Shown one piece after another: positions 40,956-52,596 of a DNA stretch of 64,000 nt. The stretch is from assembly GCA_037043015.1 (NCBI GenBank), contig CM073330.1, forward strand, positions 15,394,512 to 15,458,511, read 5' to 3'. A program made the position numbers and the translations under genes. This DNA comes from Bryum argenteum. Its lineage: Eukaryota; Streptophyta; Bryopsida; Bryales; Bryaceae. A model generated the notes under the pieces. The model saw only the letters and a list, made by a program, of their open reading frames with translations. It ran no database searches and was not told the DNA's origin. How positions within the stretch are numbered: position 1 is the stretch's first letter; every line of letters begins with the position of its first letter.

Positions 40956-42365
40956 CTACAATTGCCGTAATGTCTTTCTTCGTGAGCGGCTTCGGAGCAT
41001 GTTGGGAGCGTTCTTGAGAGCTTCCACCGTGTTAGCCATAGCAGCATCAATGTCTGCAAATCCTAGCCTCTTCAAGGTAGCATCATCCGGTCGTGCACTT
41101 CCGTTAAGACTATTAGGATGAGGCTGGAATTCTATCCACTTCCCGTTGAGTCGCACGGATTTTCGTAAAAATTGTTTGTAGACTGTAGCATTCAAACACT
41201 CTATATTGGCAACTCCGGTGTGTACTGTATGCTTGGCTCTGGGATAGAAAACTGAGGATACATTGTTGGGTCCTATGTGGGCTTTTAGGCTAGCTGTAGT
41301 GTGTTCTATAGGTTTTGTGAGATTCAATCCATTGGCAATGAGTACTAAGCAATTTCGTTTCATGACATCCTCTCTAGACAGTTGATCGTCGGTGGGGACA
41401 ACTGGAGACAGGAGCTCACCAAGGACTGGGATTTTGTTCCTGCCTACTTTTGCTACTTGTTCATGTGATGTGGTCGTGAGCCACCCATATGTTTCTTTAG
41501 GGTTTTTCTGCACTTGGGTAATCTCATACTCATGGCCTCTATTGAAACTCTCTTCTACCAAAGTTTGAAACAAATGGTGAGGTTCTAAACCTTTGATGTT
41601 TTCTGTTTGTACCTTTATGGTCAAGAGGTTACTAGGGGCTAGAGGATCGTAGGATTTAGCAATTTTAGCAATGGTGAGGAAATCATTGTCTAGAGCAATG
41701 GCAAAAACTCTTGTACCTTCCAGTAATGCTATTCCGTCTGTTTCTGGTTTTTGCAGGTGGACTTTGGCCATTCCAGACCAAACCCTATCAGATTTTGGGC
41801 CATGGCAAAGGATTGCAAGAGGTTCTCCTATGTCATCACCTAGGGAAATATTCATGTCTGATAATCGCAAGAGGATTTTTTTCATGATCTGGTCTTGACT
41901 GAACGGGGTGGAGGGTTTCTCAAATTGCAGGAGAATGTGGTAGTCTAAGGAAAGGTTTGTGCTTGAGTTTACCTCAATGTCAAATGGCAGTTGCGTTATG
42001 TTGAAATGTTGTCCCTCAATGTGATCTGGTCTCGCCATTGGCCAGAGCTTCTGTACCACCCTTGGAAATGACATGCGCCCCTTTTGCAGGTCTCGGGCTT
42101 CGATTTCGATGTAACCCGCTTTGATTAGGTCATCCAATGATTTTGTCGGGCTGAATGGAGGAATTCCAGCTTCGTATGCTAAGGCCTCCATTACAAGAAA
42201 ACCATACCAGAATTCTGTGTGGAGCATAACTTTGCTGATAGATGCTCTTGCCTTCTTGTGTGCAGATTTGTTGGTGATGGGAGAGTCTCGTTTGTAGGTG
42301 TGGATTGCGTCCTCCATGTCTATCTCATTTAGAGTCAGCGAAGCGTTGGAGCGGAGGTCACCCAT
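40956..42365 (-). CDS. Uncharacterised protein, 469 aa, possible retroelement ORF1
   Basis: I do not recognise this protein. The frame is intact and starts at ATG 42365 (MGDLRSNASLTLNEID); upstream in-frame codons have no ATG. Visible parts are an N-terminal helical region, a folded middle (FPRVVQKLWPMARPDHIEGQ) and a C-terminal compact module (HTGVANIECLNATVYKQFL, then KWIEFQPHPNSLNG and LKRLGFADIDAAMANTVEAL). It ends in a basic tail (RSRSRRKTLRQL). The C-terminal module plus basic tail would fit a nucleic-acid-binding ORF1 of a LINE, and it lies just upstream of the LINE on the same strand. Base composition differs from the LINE, however, so it may be an independent gene. Confidence 0.5.
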   Translation of the reverse strand: MGDLRSNASLTLNEIDMEDAIHTYKRDSPITNKSAHKKARASISKVMLHTEFWYGFLVMEALAYEAGIPPFSPTKSLDDLIKAGYIEIEARDLQKGRMSFPRVVQKLWPMARPDHIEGQHFNITQLPFDIEVNSSTNLSLDYHILLQFEKPSTPFSQDQIMKKILLRLSDMNISLGDDIGEPLAILCHGPKSDRVWSGMAKVHLQKPETDGIALLEGTRVFAIALDNDFLTIAKIAKSYDPLAPSNLLTIKVQTENIKGLEPHHLFQTLVEESFNRGHEYEITQVQKNPKETYGWLTTTSHEQVAKVGRNKIPVLGELLSPVVPTDDQLSREDVMKRNCLVLIANGLNLTKPIEHTTASLKAHIGPNNVSSVFYPRAKHTVHTGVANIECLNATVYKQFLRKSVRLNGKWIEFQPHPNSLNGSARPDDATLKRLGFADIDAAMANTVEALKNAPNMLRSRSRRKTLRQL

Positions 42366-43689
42366 CTTGAATGAGGTTGGTGAAGTGTTTCGTCTTAGTG
42401 GCACTGTGCAGGTAGCCGTCCAGATACAAAAACTTGGTCGGGGCAACAGTAATGTGTCGTCCTCTTATGTGTCGGTGAAGTCTCGAGAGGGGCTGTCGTT
42501 GAGTAGTGATCCAGAAATTCCGGATCTAGGTTAATCTGTTGGGTGCTACTATCTAGCAGGGATAATTTAGAGCTAGGTTTTAGTGTTTCAGATCTAGCAA
42601 ACTGGGCTTGCTACAAGATTCAAGAGTATGCTACGAACGGTTGCAGACTAATGGTTGAGGTTAAAAAAGCATGCGGTGAACAGTTGGATGTGCGGCCGCG
42701 GTGAACTAAGATCGGGGCAAGAAAGAGCGGGAGGAAGCACCTGGATCTCACTTGTGCCGCAGCCCAGCCTGCAGATGAGTTGAAAGGAGCCAACACTGCT
42801 CCACATCAAGACACAAGCCAACACCGATCCAGTTCACGAGAGATCTGTTCTTGCGTTCCTTACGTTACAAGACTTCCCAGCCACCTCGCTCACGCAATCT
42901 TGCAACCATGAACAGGCAATACGAACACGCATCAAACGTCTTGCTTCCTCCCGAATCACGCCCTTCTCTCAGTTCATGCGGAGCTTAGAGCCGCTGCGAT
43001 GCCATTCTCTCTATCGAAGCCCTACCCTTCCACAGAATCAACTTTGTTATACTAGATGAATTGTGGAAACTTTGAGGAGCCATAAATTCTTCACCTAAGG
43101 TCCATTTCACATAATTTACTACTTTGAACCTCAAATTCAAGTCTATTTTTGATGTAAAAGTTTTAAATCCATATGAGATATTTACTACAGTTGTGTGAAT
43201 ATTTAATACGGAATTATGGCATGTGTTTTAGTAAAGGCAACTTCTATTTTGGGGTTTTTTCATAAACAAGAGGCACGATGTAGTACTGCCAACTAAGTAT
43301 ATCAAAAGAAGTCACTTTTACAAGTTTATTTATTATATATGACTTCTTTTCAATATATAAGTATCTAAATGATGTCCGACAACTTCCTACTTGCAAGATT
43401 TAGTATTGGAATATTTTTGGTATCAACTATGCAAAAATGTTTCATACTATAGAATCCTAAATAGAATTGTTTTCGTGCCGTATTTCCTTTATGAAACGTT
43501 GGATTTCAACTTTATTTGCCAAGAGTTTAATTCCACTTTTCGATCTACGTTTAGTTCTAGATATTGTAGTTACATTCATATCGTAATGGCACTCATTCTA
43601 GTGCAAGAGATCTAGTTTCGGACTCTATCTTCTTCATACAATTTGGAGACATTTAGCACCACCACAAAGTTATTTTTAGTGATTCTTTT
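42366..43689. other. Intergenic sequence
   Basis: No gene is supported. The first 150 bases are GC-rich and may be the promoter or 5' UTR of the preceding minus-strand ORF. From 43030 on the sequence is AT-rich. Confidence 0.5.
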
Positions 43690-43768
43690 GAGTGACCAAG
43701 GGGCTTGCTAAGGTGAGGCACAAGAAGCTTACGAAGGCGATGGGTGGTAACTACTCGCAAACATGGAG
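43690..43768 (+). pseudogene. Copia 3'-terminal coding remnant
   Basis: It encodes a broken version of LTKALAKVRHKKLTKAMG..NYSQ, the same C-terminal copia segment as at 23746-23866, and joins the LTR directly. Confidence 0.7.
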
Positions 43769-44091
43769 TGTTGAAGATTAGACTGCTTGTAGTTTATAAG
43801 AGCAACTAGTACTTATTAGAGTATATATGTGTGTGTGAGTTATAGAAGCTTGTCCTTAGTGTATTAGAGAACTGGTCCTTAGTGGGAAGAGAGCTGGTCC
43901 TAAGAGCCTTAGGGAGTGCAGAGAGGACTTGGCCTCTTGGTAATCTCATATTGATTGTAGCACTATGTGCCTACCTATGAATATATAAGCAATGGCTTGG
44001 AATGAGTATGCATCTCATTCAAACATTCATTGCTCTCCTTGTTTGTAAACTTTGATTGTTTTATATTTTCTCTCTCTATTGAACTTCAGTA
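43769..44091 (+). repeat. Copia family-2 LTR
   Basis: About 323 bp, from TGTTGAAGATTAGACTGC to TTGAACTTCAGTA. It is an isolated 3' LTR with a short coding remnant, distant from the main cluster. Confidence 0.8.
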
Positions 44092-45640
44092 ATTTTCACC
44101 CTAATTTGAAAACTACTCTTTTAGGGTGAAAGCATGTTACAGGAGATCAAATAGTACATAGTAATTTTTTTCCAACAAGTAGTCATTTTCAAAGGTCATT
44201 CGAGTATGACTCCAAATGATTGATTATTGGTTTTTATTGAGGGAGACAACGCAAAGATGTGTGATATTTTCTGAAAATATAAGGAAGTTGATTATAGAGT
44301 CATGTTTTTACTTTTTGAAGGAATCTCAATAAACTGTCCACAAACTCACAAAATTTACAAAATACCAAACTCACTCATTTTGAAGCATCACTACAATAGT
44401 ATTTGCGTTATTTGATCCATATTATTATAATCATGTTGGTGTTCATTGGAGGCGGAGTTTTTTGTGTGGAGGTTTGGAGCCAGACAAGAAACTCTTTTAG
44501 AGAAATTCTACTCCAAAAAGAACTACCACATAGATTGCCATGTTATCTTATCATCCTTGAATAAAGTTCACCATTATAGTATTCTTCGCCTAGTCTAAAC
44601 ATCCACCGGTCAAAAAGTTACACTCTGTACCACTTACAATAGGGAATTCCTCTTTTTCCCATGATCAATAAACTTCTCCGCTTTAGTGTAAACTGGCCCT
44701 TATATAATGATATTCTCCAACTTCAATATATTTAGGTGTTGATGGTTGTAAACACCACACCAACTTTATCAATAGAACCTACAACCAAATTAGAGGTTGA
44801 CATGACCGAAGTACTACAAGCTTTGAGTTGGTGGTTGGGCTTGAAGCATCAATAAGGAGGTTGCAGGTTTCATTCCCCATGCCAAGGTGGTGCTTACCTC
44901 CCAAGCCCACCAAACTAGTGTTATGACCTTTGTACATAGTTTCAAAATAGGTTAAAAAAACACTCTATCCAAACTAGCCTCAAGATACATCCACGTTTTC
45001 CTCTTTCTTACGGCCAGAAGCAACAGCCATGACACCAAGGTTGATGTCTAACAGGAAAGATTGGGGCTGCTACGACAGCGGCACTTCGCGTTTCGTATTT
45101 CAAATTCAAATACAAACCAGAGGCGACGCGCGAGGGGAGCGGGGGGCTGGAAGTGAAGGTGCATGTGTGTGTGAAGGTATGGCAGCTCGGGGGAAATGCT
45201 TGTTGTCCGTCGCTTGCCGTCGTGCTGCATCAGGGTTCGGGAAATTTTTGAAGCCTTAGTGGCTGATTGCCGATGGTTGGTATGAAGGATCGGAATTTTT
45301 CCATTTCTCATCGGCAAGTGCCGATGTTTTATAAAATTTATAGGCCAATTGCCTGTAATTTAAAATTTTCATAGGCTAATATCCAGTTAAATGGAATTTC
45401 TACCGGCTCTAATGATCTAAAAGAAATAATGTAAAGTTATTGGTTTCTGTTTCTAAGTACAAATTTTGAAATAGGAGAACACAAATGTTTGCTCAAAACT
45501 TTAAATTTGAGACATTAACATCTTTGGTAGGAATTGAACCTAGCATTGCCCTTCACCACTTAAAGGCCAAAGATCCCCCAATTCTTCATAGAAGCAATTG
45601 GATTTGGTCATGAAAAAGTTGCAAAATTCAAAAAGGTTAA
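44092..45640. other. Intergenic sequence with a possible SINE relic
   Basis: No gene is supported. Near 44827-44876 an A-box-like GTTGGTGGTTGGGC and a B-box-like GGTTTCATTCCCC lie about 30 bp apart, which would fit a tRNA-derived SINE. Another tRNA-like T-arm (GGTTCAATTCCTACC on the minus strand) is near 45530. Both are weak. Confidence 0.35.
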
Positions 45641-45643
45641 GGT

Positions 45644-47814
45644 TTAGGGTACTTCCTCAAGGGCATCTTCCAATGCTCCAGACAAATAACGCCCGGGATT
45701 GCTATACAAATGGCGAAACTTAGTAGCATCTTTCCAAAGATCTAGAGCACTTGTTAGAATATCATCAAAATCATCATTTGGACCTTCTATAGCAAGACGC
45801 ATCATACTTTCTAAGTTAGATGTAGACATTCGATTACGAAGTTTTGTTTTATAGTATTTTGAACAGAAAAAGCCCTTTCACATTTTGCAAGACTCACACA
45901 TTGACACTTCGCAATCTCGGCAAGAATAAGGAGGTTAGAATACTTTACTTTCAAAGAAGGAGACCATGAAATTGATGTCCATACATCGCAAAGGTAAGAT
46001 CCATCCATTCCGTACTTCCTTGAACTTTGAAGGAAAAAAACTCTTGTTTGCATAATATCGAATTCACAAGAGGTGGAAGAACGTGAGCTCCCATTTGTTC
46101 TTCTCTGACGCCGTATTCTTTGCAACAACATGTCCAATTCCACAACACCCCAAGATCCCAAACCTACCTGTCTTGAGGCATATTTAGAGGGTTAAGTATT
46201 TTAAAGCAACCTATAATGTCATTATCAACAAATCTTGCCTCCAAAGCACTACAAACCGTCGAATAAGTTTTTGAAATTCTAAAGCGCTCTCTAAGTCACG
46301 GCCTAGCGGATCTCTAATCAAATCTATTGAATGAAACTTAGAGCCTCGAATCTCACTTGACAAACGTTGTATATATCCAGATGGAGGTCCAAATTGAGGT
46401 AAAATAGGGTATCCACTAGAAGAATTAAAAGTGTCTTGATTTAGATCACATGAATCCATAACAAAATACATTCTAATAGTTGCAATTTCGGATTTTACAA
46501 TAGATCCTATGGTAGATATATCAACTAATTTTTGTTGAAATACTTTAGATAATTTTGCCAATATAGATAAGATGTCTCCTAGGAAATATAAAACATATAT
46601 ATATTTGAAATCTCTTAACTTCTCATACATGCTCATATTTAAAGCATCACTCCCATCACGAAAATAAGCACACACGGATTCTAAGGAATCACACAAGGTT
46701 GTGATTGATTCCCATCTGGATAACCATCTTATCTTATGGTACCTTTTTAGAGTTTTTTGTGCATCATTAAGTTCTTTTTGCAATGATTGTAGAGAATATT
46801 TTCTTTTGCTTGATTTTTTAAAGTGAGAAGCCAAATCATTAATCAATGTGTCAATTTCATCCGATAATTCTTTACATGATGGATTTTTAGAAGCCTCTAA
46901 AGCGGCTAAATTTGTTCTATGAGCAATACAATGAGTTGAGGTCATAAAAGGACTTACCTTCTTCAACAAGGTTGCCACACCATTGTGTTTTCCAACCATG
47001 GTAGATGCCCCATCCGAACCAAAACCAACACACTTTGATATGTCTAATCCCCATGTCTTTACCGCCATCATGAGAGTCTCAAAAATCTTCAAAGAATCTT
47101 TTTGTCCTCCTTCAATCCACAATAATCCAAGAAAACACGTAACAGGCAAAGAACCTTCCAAAAAAGTAGCAAATACCACTAGATGTCCAGTTACTGATAT
47201 GTCAGTTGATTCATCAATCATCAAGCCATAGAATGGAGAATCTCTCACCCTATCTAGATAACACAAGAAATTGCAAAAATCATCTCAGAACATGCTTTTT
47301 CATCATGATAAAGTTTTTTAGGCAACGAGGCTTTACATGACAACAACAAAGAGCACAATGATGGAAATTTGTGAAAAGGCAAACCTTCCTTACCCACAAA
47401 GTATGCTGCCTTAAGCAAACCAATCATTGCTTCGTCACAAAGCCTATTAACAGTTGTAACTTGTTTTTTTAAGGTCTGCTTTCCTCCAAACTTTGCCCAC
47501 GTTAATTTTTTATGTTCTATTGATTTTGCATGATCTTGTAACCCCGAAATTTTAATATTTGAAGAGCCATCAGTTGCATACACATATTTCCCACCACCTT
47601 CTTTACAAGTCTTACAAAAAACTCTTCCTAATTCTCTATCAAAATGCACCCAATCATACAATTCAAACCAAGCATCTTTCCATTCTAAGTTTGCTTTTTG
47701 AACGTCGTTTAATTCATTATTCGTATGAGTGGAAGGTTGAGACACTTGTACAATTTCTCTGTTAGGCATTGCCTTTGCATACATATCAAACGGGTTCCTT
47801 TGCCTTTTAGCCAT
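45644..47814 (-). pseudogene. hAT-superfamily transposase with TTF-type zinc finger, broken
   Basis: The ORF starts at ATG 47814 (MAKRQRNPFDMY). The first segment (to about 47290) has a TTF-type zinc finger region (HFDRELGRVFCKTCKEGG...HAKSIEHK). After a frameshift the segment 47266-46211 carries the catalytic core: FYGLMIDESTDIS, VGFGSDGASTMVGKHNG, HCIAHRTNLAALEAS and IRWLSRWESI. Further shifts near 46210 and 45830 precede the C-terminal hAT dimerisation region (LAKCERAFSVQNTIK, then NRMSTSNLESMMRLAIEGP). At least three frame breaks make it a pseudogene unless they are assembly errors. Terminal repeats were not resolved; clusters of CCGATGG/CATCGG around 45260-45320 and 49095-49210 could be the subterminal repeats typical of hAT ends, which would put the whole element at about 45.25-49.2 kb. 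Confidence 0.85.
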
Positions 47815-48640
47815 TGTGATATTTTAGTATAAGTTTAAAATGGATCTCTCGCTTGAATGACTTGAACCTCAAAATAAGAACTTGAGGAAGGGGATAGAAC
47901 CGGATAATATGGCTTGCAAGTTGTGACTTGCACGGAATTTTCCAATCCACCCGATAGTTGCAACCGAATACAATATCTCTCGCAAAAATAAAAAGACACG
48001 AGAACATGTCATGAATGTTAACTTTCATTAACATGTCATTAATGAAAAAAATAAAAAGACACACAACATGTCATGAAATTCAAAGCATGGTATGTTAATG
48101 AAATTCAACATGCATGTGTATATGTCATTCAAAATTGAATATGTGTGCATCGCGTGTCAAAAAACAAAAATTAGATTCTATGGTGTACCTTGGGAAAGTA
48201 AACAATCCATTCCATTCAACATGACCTCTTCTTTAAAAGAACACAACAATATAAATGCCAAATGAAATGCCGGAGATGAACTAAAAAGCCGCTCGTATGC
48301 AAGAGTGATTAGGTTCATGTATTAAGAGCATCGTTGGTCATTGATAAGTAGCATGATTTGAAATGAGTGGGTTGTAAACAAGATATTGCACAATTGGTCT
48401 TTCTCACAAGCGATTACATTTTGAAGCCACCAAAGTTTTCGGGCGATTCTAAGGGATGAGGAGCATATCTTCAAGAGATGCATTTGTGGCATTATTTCTT
48501 ATCTACCTTATGAAGAATACAATAAGCACACGAAAGGAGGAATTGAATCAACTTAACAAGCCAAAGGAGTTTTATGGAGGACTTACGTACATGAAAGGTT
48601 CGTCGAAGAAGGTAAGGCAACTCCAAATTGGAACTTTGGA
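47815..48640. other. Sequence upstream of the hAT pseudogene
   Basis: AT-rich and without a gene. It may be the 5' part of the hAT element. Confidence 0.4.
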
Positions 48641-48910
48641 AGCCTGCAAGCGAAGGCTGCGAACAGGTGCGCAGCAAGCGAAGCGAACAGTGTGAAGCCT
48701 CTAGAAACAAGCAAGCGAAGCAGGGGGTGCGGACAGGTGCGAAGCAAGCAAAGCGAACAGTGCGAAGCCTCCAGAAACAAGCAAGCGAAGCAGGGGCTGC
48801 GAACAGGTGCAAAGCAAGCGAAGCGAGCAGTCGAAAAACAAGCAAGAAGCGAGGGGGTGCGAAGGGCGAAGGCGAAGGTTGCGAAGGTTGCGAGCAGTGC
48901 AAAGCAAGCG
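48641..48910. repeat. Minisatellite, 70-bp unit
   Basis: The segment GAACAGGTGCGCAGCAAGCG starts at 48661 and recurs, with few changes, at 48731 and 48801, a period of 70 bp. A shorter, more decayed tail follows to about 48910. Because 70 is not a multiple of three, the long frames here on both strands are not proteins. Confidence 0.85.
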
Positions 48911-49489
48911 AAGCCGCACAAAGCCGTCATTGGGCCGTTTAGGGTTCGCTTCTATGACTCCTTGATACCCTAGTGCAATTCCCTAATTGAGAACCTCTAG
49001 GAACACGAGGGTATCTACCGCATGCCCGGGTATAAGCCATACTTGAACCCCTAGACCGCCAAGATCCGGCATTTTTTTAATCGCACATGCTATAAATCCG
49101 ATGGTTTATTTCTTACATCGGCTGATTTCCAACAAGTCCATAATTTCATCGGATTGGCATCCGATGGTTTGAAATTTGGACCGGCCAAGAGGCAAAATCC
49201 ATCGGCTGATAATGAACTAGCCGTCGGTTTTCCCCGATCATTGTGCTGCATTACTCCATTTTACACTCTCATCTGCACAGCTTGCCTGCCTGCCATCATT
49301 GCGGAGGTGATCGTACAGTAGTCCCTAGAGTCTAGTATGCTCTTCTTCCCCGCCCTCAATCTTTGCCGGGCTCTGGCACCACTGGCCGCCTCGCACCGCC
49401 AGTAGCTCTCTATGTTATTTTCTCCCCTCCACTTCCATCTCTCTTGTGCTCGCTTCGTTTGATGTCTCTTTCGCCTTCCTCTCCATTTC

Positions 49490-49790
49490 CTCCTCCCCTC
49501 CTCCGCTTCTGTTCTTCCGGTGCTGCATCCTGCCCTTTACATCCCTTGCGCCCTGCCACCTTCCCTCTCTCCCTCTCTCCCCTCCCCCCCCGTTCCCTCT
49601 CTCTCTCGTCTTCCCTCTTTCTTTCCCCTGCCTCCCTTCTCCCTCTCCTCCTTGCACCCTGTGTGCCCGTTTTTCGCTTCCCTCCGCTTTTCTCTTTACT
49701 CCTTAGCGCTTCCCGCCTATCCTTCCTAGAGATAGCTCGTCCGTGCCTGCGCTTGGGTTCGGCTCCTCTTTCACGGTGTGCGACCTGAAG
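49490..49790 (+). promoter_or_regulatory. Pyrimidine-rich 5' leader of the TITAN9-like gene
   Basis: Long CT tracts (near 49560-49690) lie directly upstream of the ATG, as in many plant 5' UTRs and core promoters. No TATA box was picked out with confidence. Confidence 0.4.
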
Positions 49791-49794
49791 TTTC

Positions 49795-51492
49795 ATGGAC
49801 AAGAATAAGCGGGCCCGCGGCTATCGGCAGTCGGAAGTGGATGCTGCCCTCGTCTCTGTGCACACCGGCGATGCGCCATTGCTTCCCCAACTCTCGCCCC
49901 CGCGCAAGCGCGTTGCCAATCTGGCTTGTCCTACCCTTCCTACTCAGCATCAAGATGACGTAAGAATGTCGAAAATACCCTTTAGCGAGGCGCGCATTTC
50001 CATGGATCGGCACGGAGAATCAGCGCCCGCCTTGCCTATCTCGGCTCCCGCTCTGCAGGGCTTGCACGAGCCGGTTCTGTTGCAGGAGAATGTTGTCGCC
50101 GCCGCACAGCCTCCGGACATGTCCTTGGCATTGCAGCGCGACGAGAGTGCGGACAGTTATAATCGCGTCACGGCCATGGAGCTTAATCTTCCCAAAGAGT
50201 CTTTTCTGCCACGGCTGTTAAGGGCATATGACAGCTTTCACGACCGGTACACCCGTATGAAGGCCAGTAAGGTATACATTGAAGCACAGTTTGTGGAGTA
50301 TCGTCGTTCTTATGAGAGATTTCAGCAAGTGGCAGATGGACACATTCAGACCTTGTGCAGTGAGAATCGGAAGCTCAGAAAAACAGTGGATGATGCTGAG
50401 AAGAGGATCCATTGGCTGGAGTCGCTGTTGGGTCAAAAGGATGACTGCATGGCGTGCGGAGGGAGTAAGGAGGAAGTACCGCAGAATTCGAAATGTCAAG
50501 CTGATGATGCTGCGTCGCCAGTGCGTTCGCTTACCTACACAACAGGGAATCCAGGTGTTGAAGTGGCACCCGTTCAATTGGGGTTGCATCTTGTGTCTGA
50601 GCAGGTTAGAGAAGGGAGAGGTCAGGGGGTAACTGAAGACTGCAGTGTGCCTCTGGATAGTGCAGGAAATATGGACAGAGAACGTCACCGAGAGACTGAT
50701 GTGGCCCAAAGCAATGACGGACCTCAGGAGATTGAGATTCAAGGCAACATTGTGGAACCTCGAGACACTCTATTGACCAAGGGCGATGAAGAGGTCAGGC
50801 GCTTGGACGGAGATATTCACCACCTCGCTAGTTCTCGGACCGCCGTACGGGAGACATTGTCCACGAGTCAAATTCCCCAAACCGCATTGGCAGAGCCCAT
50901 TTTGGGAAGCTTATCTAAGAATGTTCGCTGCCCGGAGATTTCGGTACCTGGTGACTTGGACCAGACGATTGACGTTTGTTCTGAGCCCGTTATCACTTGC
51001 CGTTCAGATGGACCTGGAGTTCGTGGTTCGCCTCGCAGAAATGTCGAGCTTCAGGAGTTGCACCGCGAGAAGGTTGATCTCCAGGCTTCGCACCGAAAGG
51101 AAGTTGCAGGTTTGCTGTCAGAAGTAGACATCTTGCAAAAGGTACTTGGCTATTTTCTTGACATGATTGTGGTGTCTGATAAGATCAGCAGAACTTGGAT
51201 GGACAAGCCGGTGTTGAATCTCTTGCATCCTCGGACTGGTTTTCGGTTCAGTCTTGAAATTCTCAAAGAACAAGAGGTTAAATTAGAGTGGACTGAAGCT
51301 GTCGAGGTTCTTGAGTTTTCTTATAGGAACGTGTCCCTGGGTACGTTGATTGGAGTAGCCCCTTGGTGGATGAAAGAGGAGATTGTATTTTCTATTGATC
51401 AGTTGGTTAACTTCCTAAAGAAATTCCATGAGACAGTTACAGGTATCCCTTACAACCAAAGAATGGTTTTAGATTTTGGCTTGAAGAGCTGA
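49795..51492 (+). CDS. TITAN9-like protein (plant-specific coiled-coil family)
   Basis: The ORF is one exon of 565 codons starting MDKNKRARGY. I recognise the family from two conserved ends. Near residues 135-205, LLRAYDSFHDRYTRMKASKV, followed by QVADGHIQTLCSENRKLRK, matches the N-terminal coiled-coil signature of TITAN9. At the C-terminus, TGFRFSLEIL, then VEVLEFSYRNVSLGTLIGVA and PWWMKEEIVFS match its conserved terminal domain. The roughly 110 residues before the first block and the middle (210-440) are low-complexity and extra compared with angiosperm proteins. TITAN9 is needed for endosperm and embryo development in Arabidopsis; the biochemical role is unsettled. The lack of introns is unusual, since angiosperm homologues have them. 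It converges on the fibrillin gene. Confidence 0.7.
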   Translation: MDKNKRARGYRQSEVDAALVSVHTGDAPLLPQLSPPRKRVANLACPTLPTQHQDDVRMSKIPFSEARISMDRHGESAPALPISAPALQGLHEPVLLQENVVAAAQPPDMSLALQRDESADSYNRVTAMELNLPKESFLPRLLRAYDSFHDRYTRMKASKVYIEAQFVEYRRSYERFQQVADGHIQTLCSENRKLRKTVDDAEKRIHWLESLLGQKDDCMACGGSKEEVPQNSKCQADDAASPVRSLTYTTGNPGVEVAPVQLGLHLVSEQVREGRGQGVTEDCSVPLDSAGNMDRERHRETDVAQSNDGPQEIEIQGNIVEPRDTLLTKGDEEVRRLDGDIHHLASSRTAVRETLSTSQIPQTALAEPILGSLSKNVRCPEISVPGDLDQTIDVCSEPVITCRSDGPGVRGSPRRNVELQELHREKVDLQASHRKEVAGLLSEVDILQKVLGYFLDMIVVSDKISRTWMDKPVLNLLHPRTGFRFSLEILKEQEVKLEWTEAVEVLEFSYRNVSLGTLIGVAPWWMKEEIVFSIDQLVNFLKKFHETVTGIPYNQRMVLDFGLKS

Positions 51493-52596
51493 AGTACAAT
51501 TTGATCCTCTTGTACAGGAATCTTGGTAATAGATACTTTAGTTTTCAAAGTGATAGGAACAGGAAGATATTCTGCATACCCATGCATATTTCTCATTAAA
51601 ATACCCCTTAGATCTTGTGTCTTAAAAAGGACGGTTATGGGCTGAAAGCGCATGCCTCGAACACGAACTGTACATTCTTCGATGCTTCTAGCATTTTCCA
51701 TTCGCTGATGAATTCTTCTAAGTAGGAATGGAAATTCACAATAATCTTCACAAATCTTTCTAAGACGAAGCGTGTGTTGGAAATTCATATGTACGCACTA
51801 CTTCCCACTGCTTATATTGTTGGGTATCAAACTACAACCATTATCCACGGATGTCTTGCCAAATGGTGTGATGACGAGTACTATCTTTGAGGGGGCTGTA
51901 TAGTGTTGGTAAATGAGACAACTTCCAACCCTATGTACCCTCACTCTTGTTCATTCGTTTATTCCATTTCTAGGTATTTACAGCTCATTTTCAATTTGAG
52001 TTTGTGAGTACTTTTGCTCTTCCATAACTTTTTTGACCCTGTTAACAACACCCTCCTTTCTGGGAGTTATTGTCTCATCAGGCGAAAATTCACATTCAAG
52101 TGTAAATGTGGTTACATTTTAGTGTTCATTTGGTTTTAGATTTGTAGTTTTTGGCATTGAATTCCACCATCACATACCTCTGAGCTGATTGGTGGGTGCA
52201 TTTCAAGTGGAATGATGAGTACTTGACATGTTCATTAAGACGTGCGATGTGTATGTGCGACTAAAAATTAAGCAGAATAGATCTAGAGAGAATTTTCTTT
52301 ATGACTATGTGACCGGTGGTCGCACCATCGGAACAAAGCGGTGGTTACTGAGTGAGCGATGTGCGCAAAATCATCTCTTCCACCCCTGCGCATGTGAAAT
52401 TCTTCACCAATTTCTTGCCCGTAAAAAGTTGAGCAGAGGGCTTGGAACCACTGATTGCGATTGTGCAATACTGTACAACACAAGGGAGACACTGTCCCAA
52501 CGTTTGACCACAAAACGGATCTTGTTCGCATACTACATCTGGAAGGTGAGCTAAGTGAGCAATTTCGATATACGTTGTAGGCGAGAAGTACCATGT
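51493..52596. other. Convergent 3' ends of the TITAN9-like and fibrillin genes
   Basis: About 1.1 kb with the 3' UTRs of both genes. Frames at 51450-51788 (minus) and 52228-52554 (plus) have no family features. Confidence 0.5.

Noticed and set aside
40448..41017. 189-codon plus-strand ORF
   Set aside because: Overlaps the end of the 469-aa minus-strand ORF, has no recognisable domain and no support beyond openness.
48492..48930. Repetitive frames on both strands (RLLCTCSQP, KQAKRTV types)
   Set aside because: They come from the 70-bp minisatellite, whose period is not a multiple of three.
51450..51788. 112-codon minus-strand ORF overlapping the TITAN9-like 3' end
   Set aside because: Antisense to the 3' end of a well-supported gene; no family resemblance.
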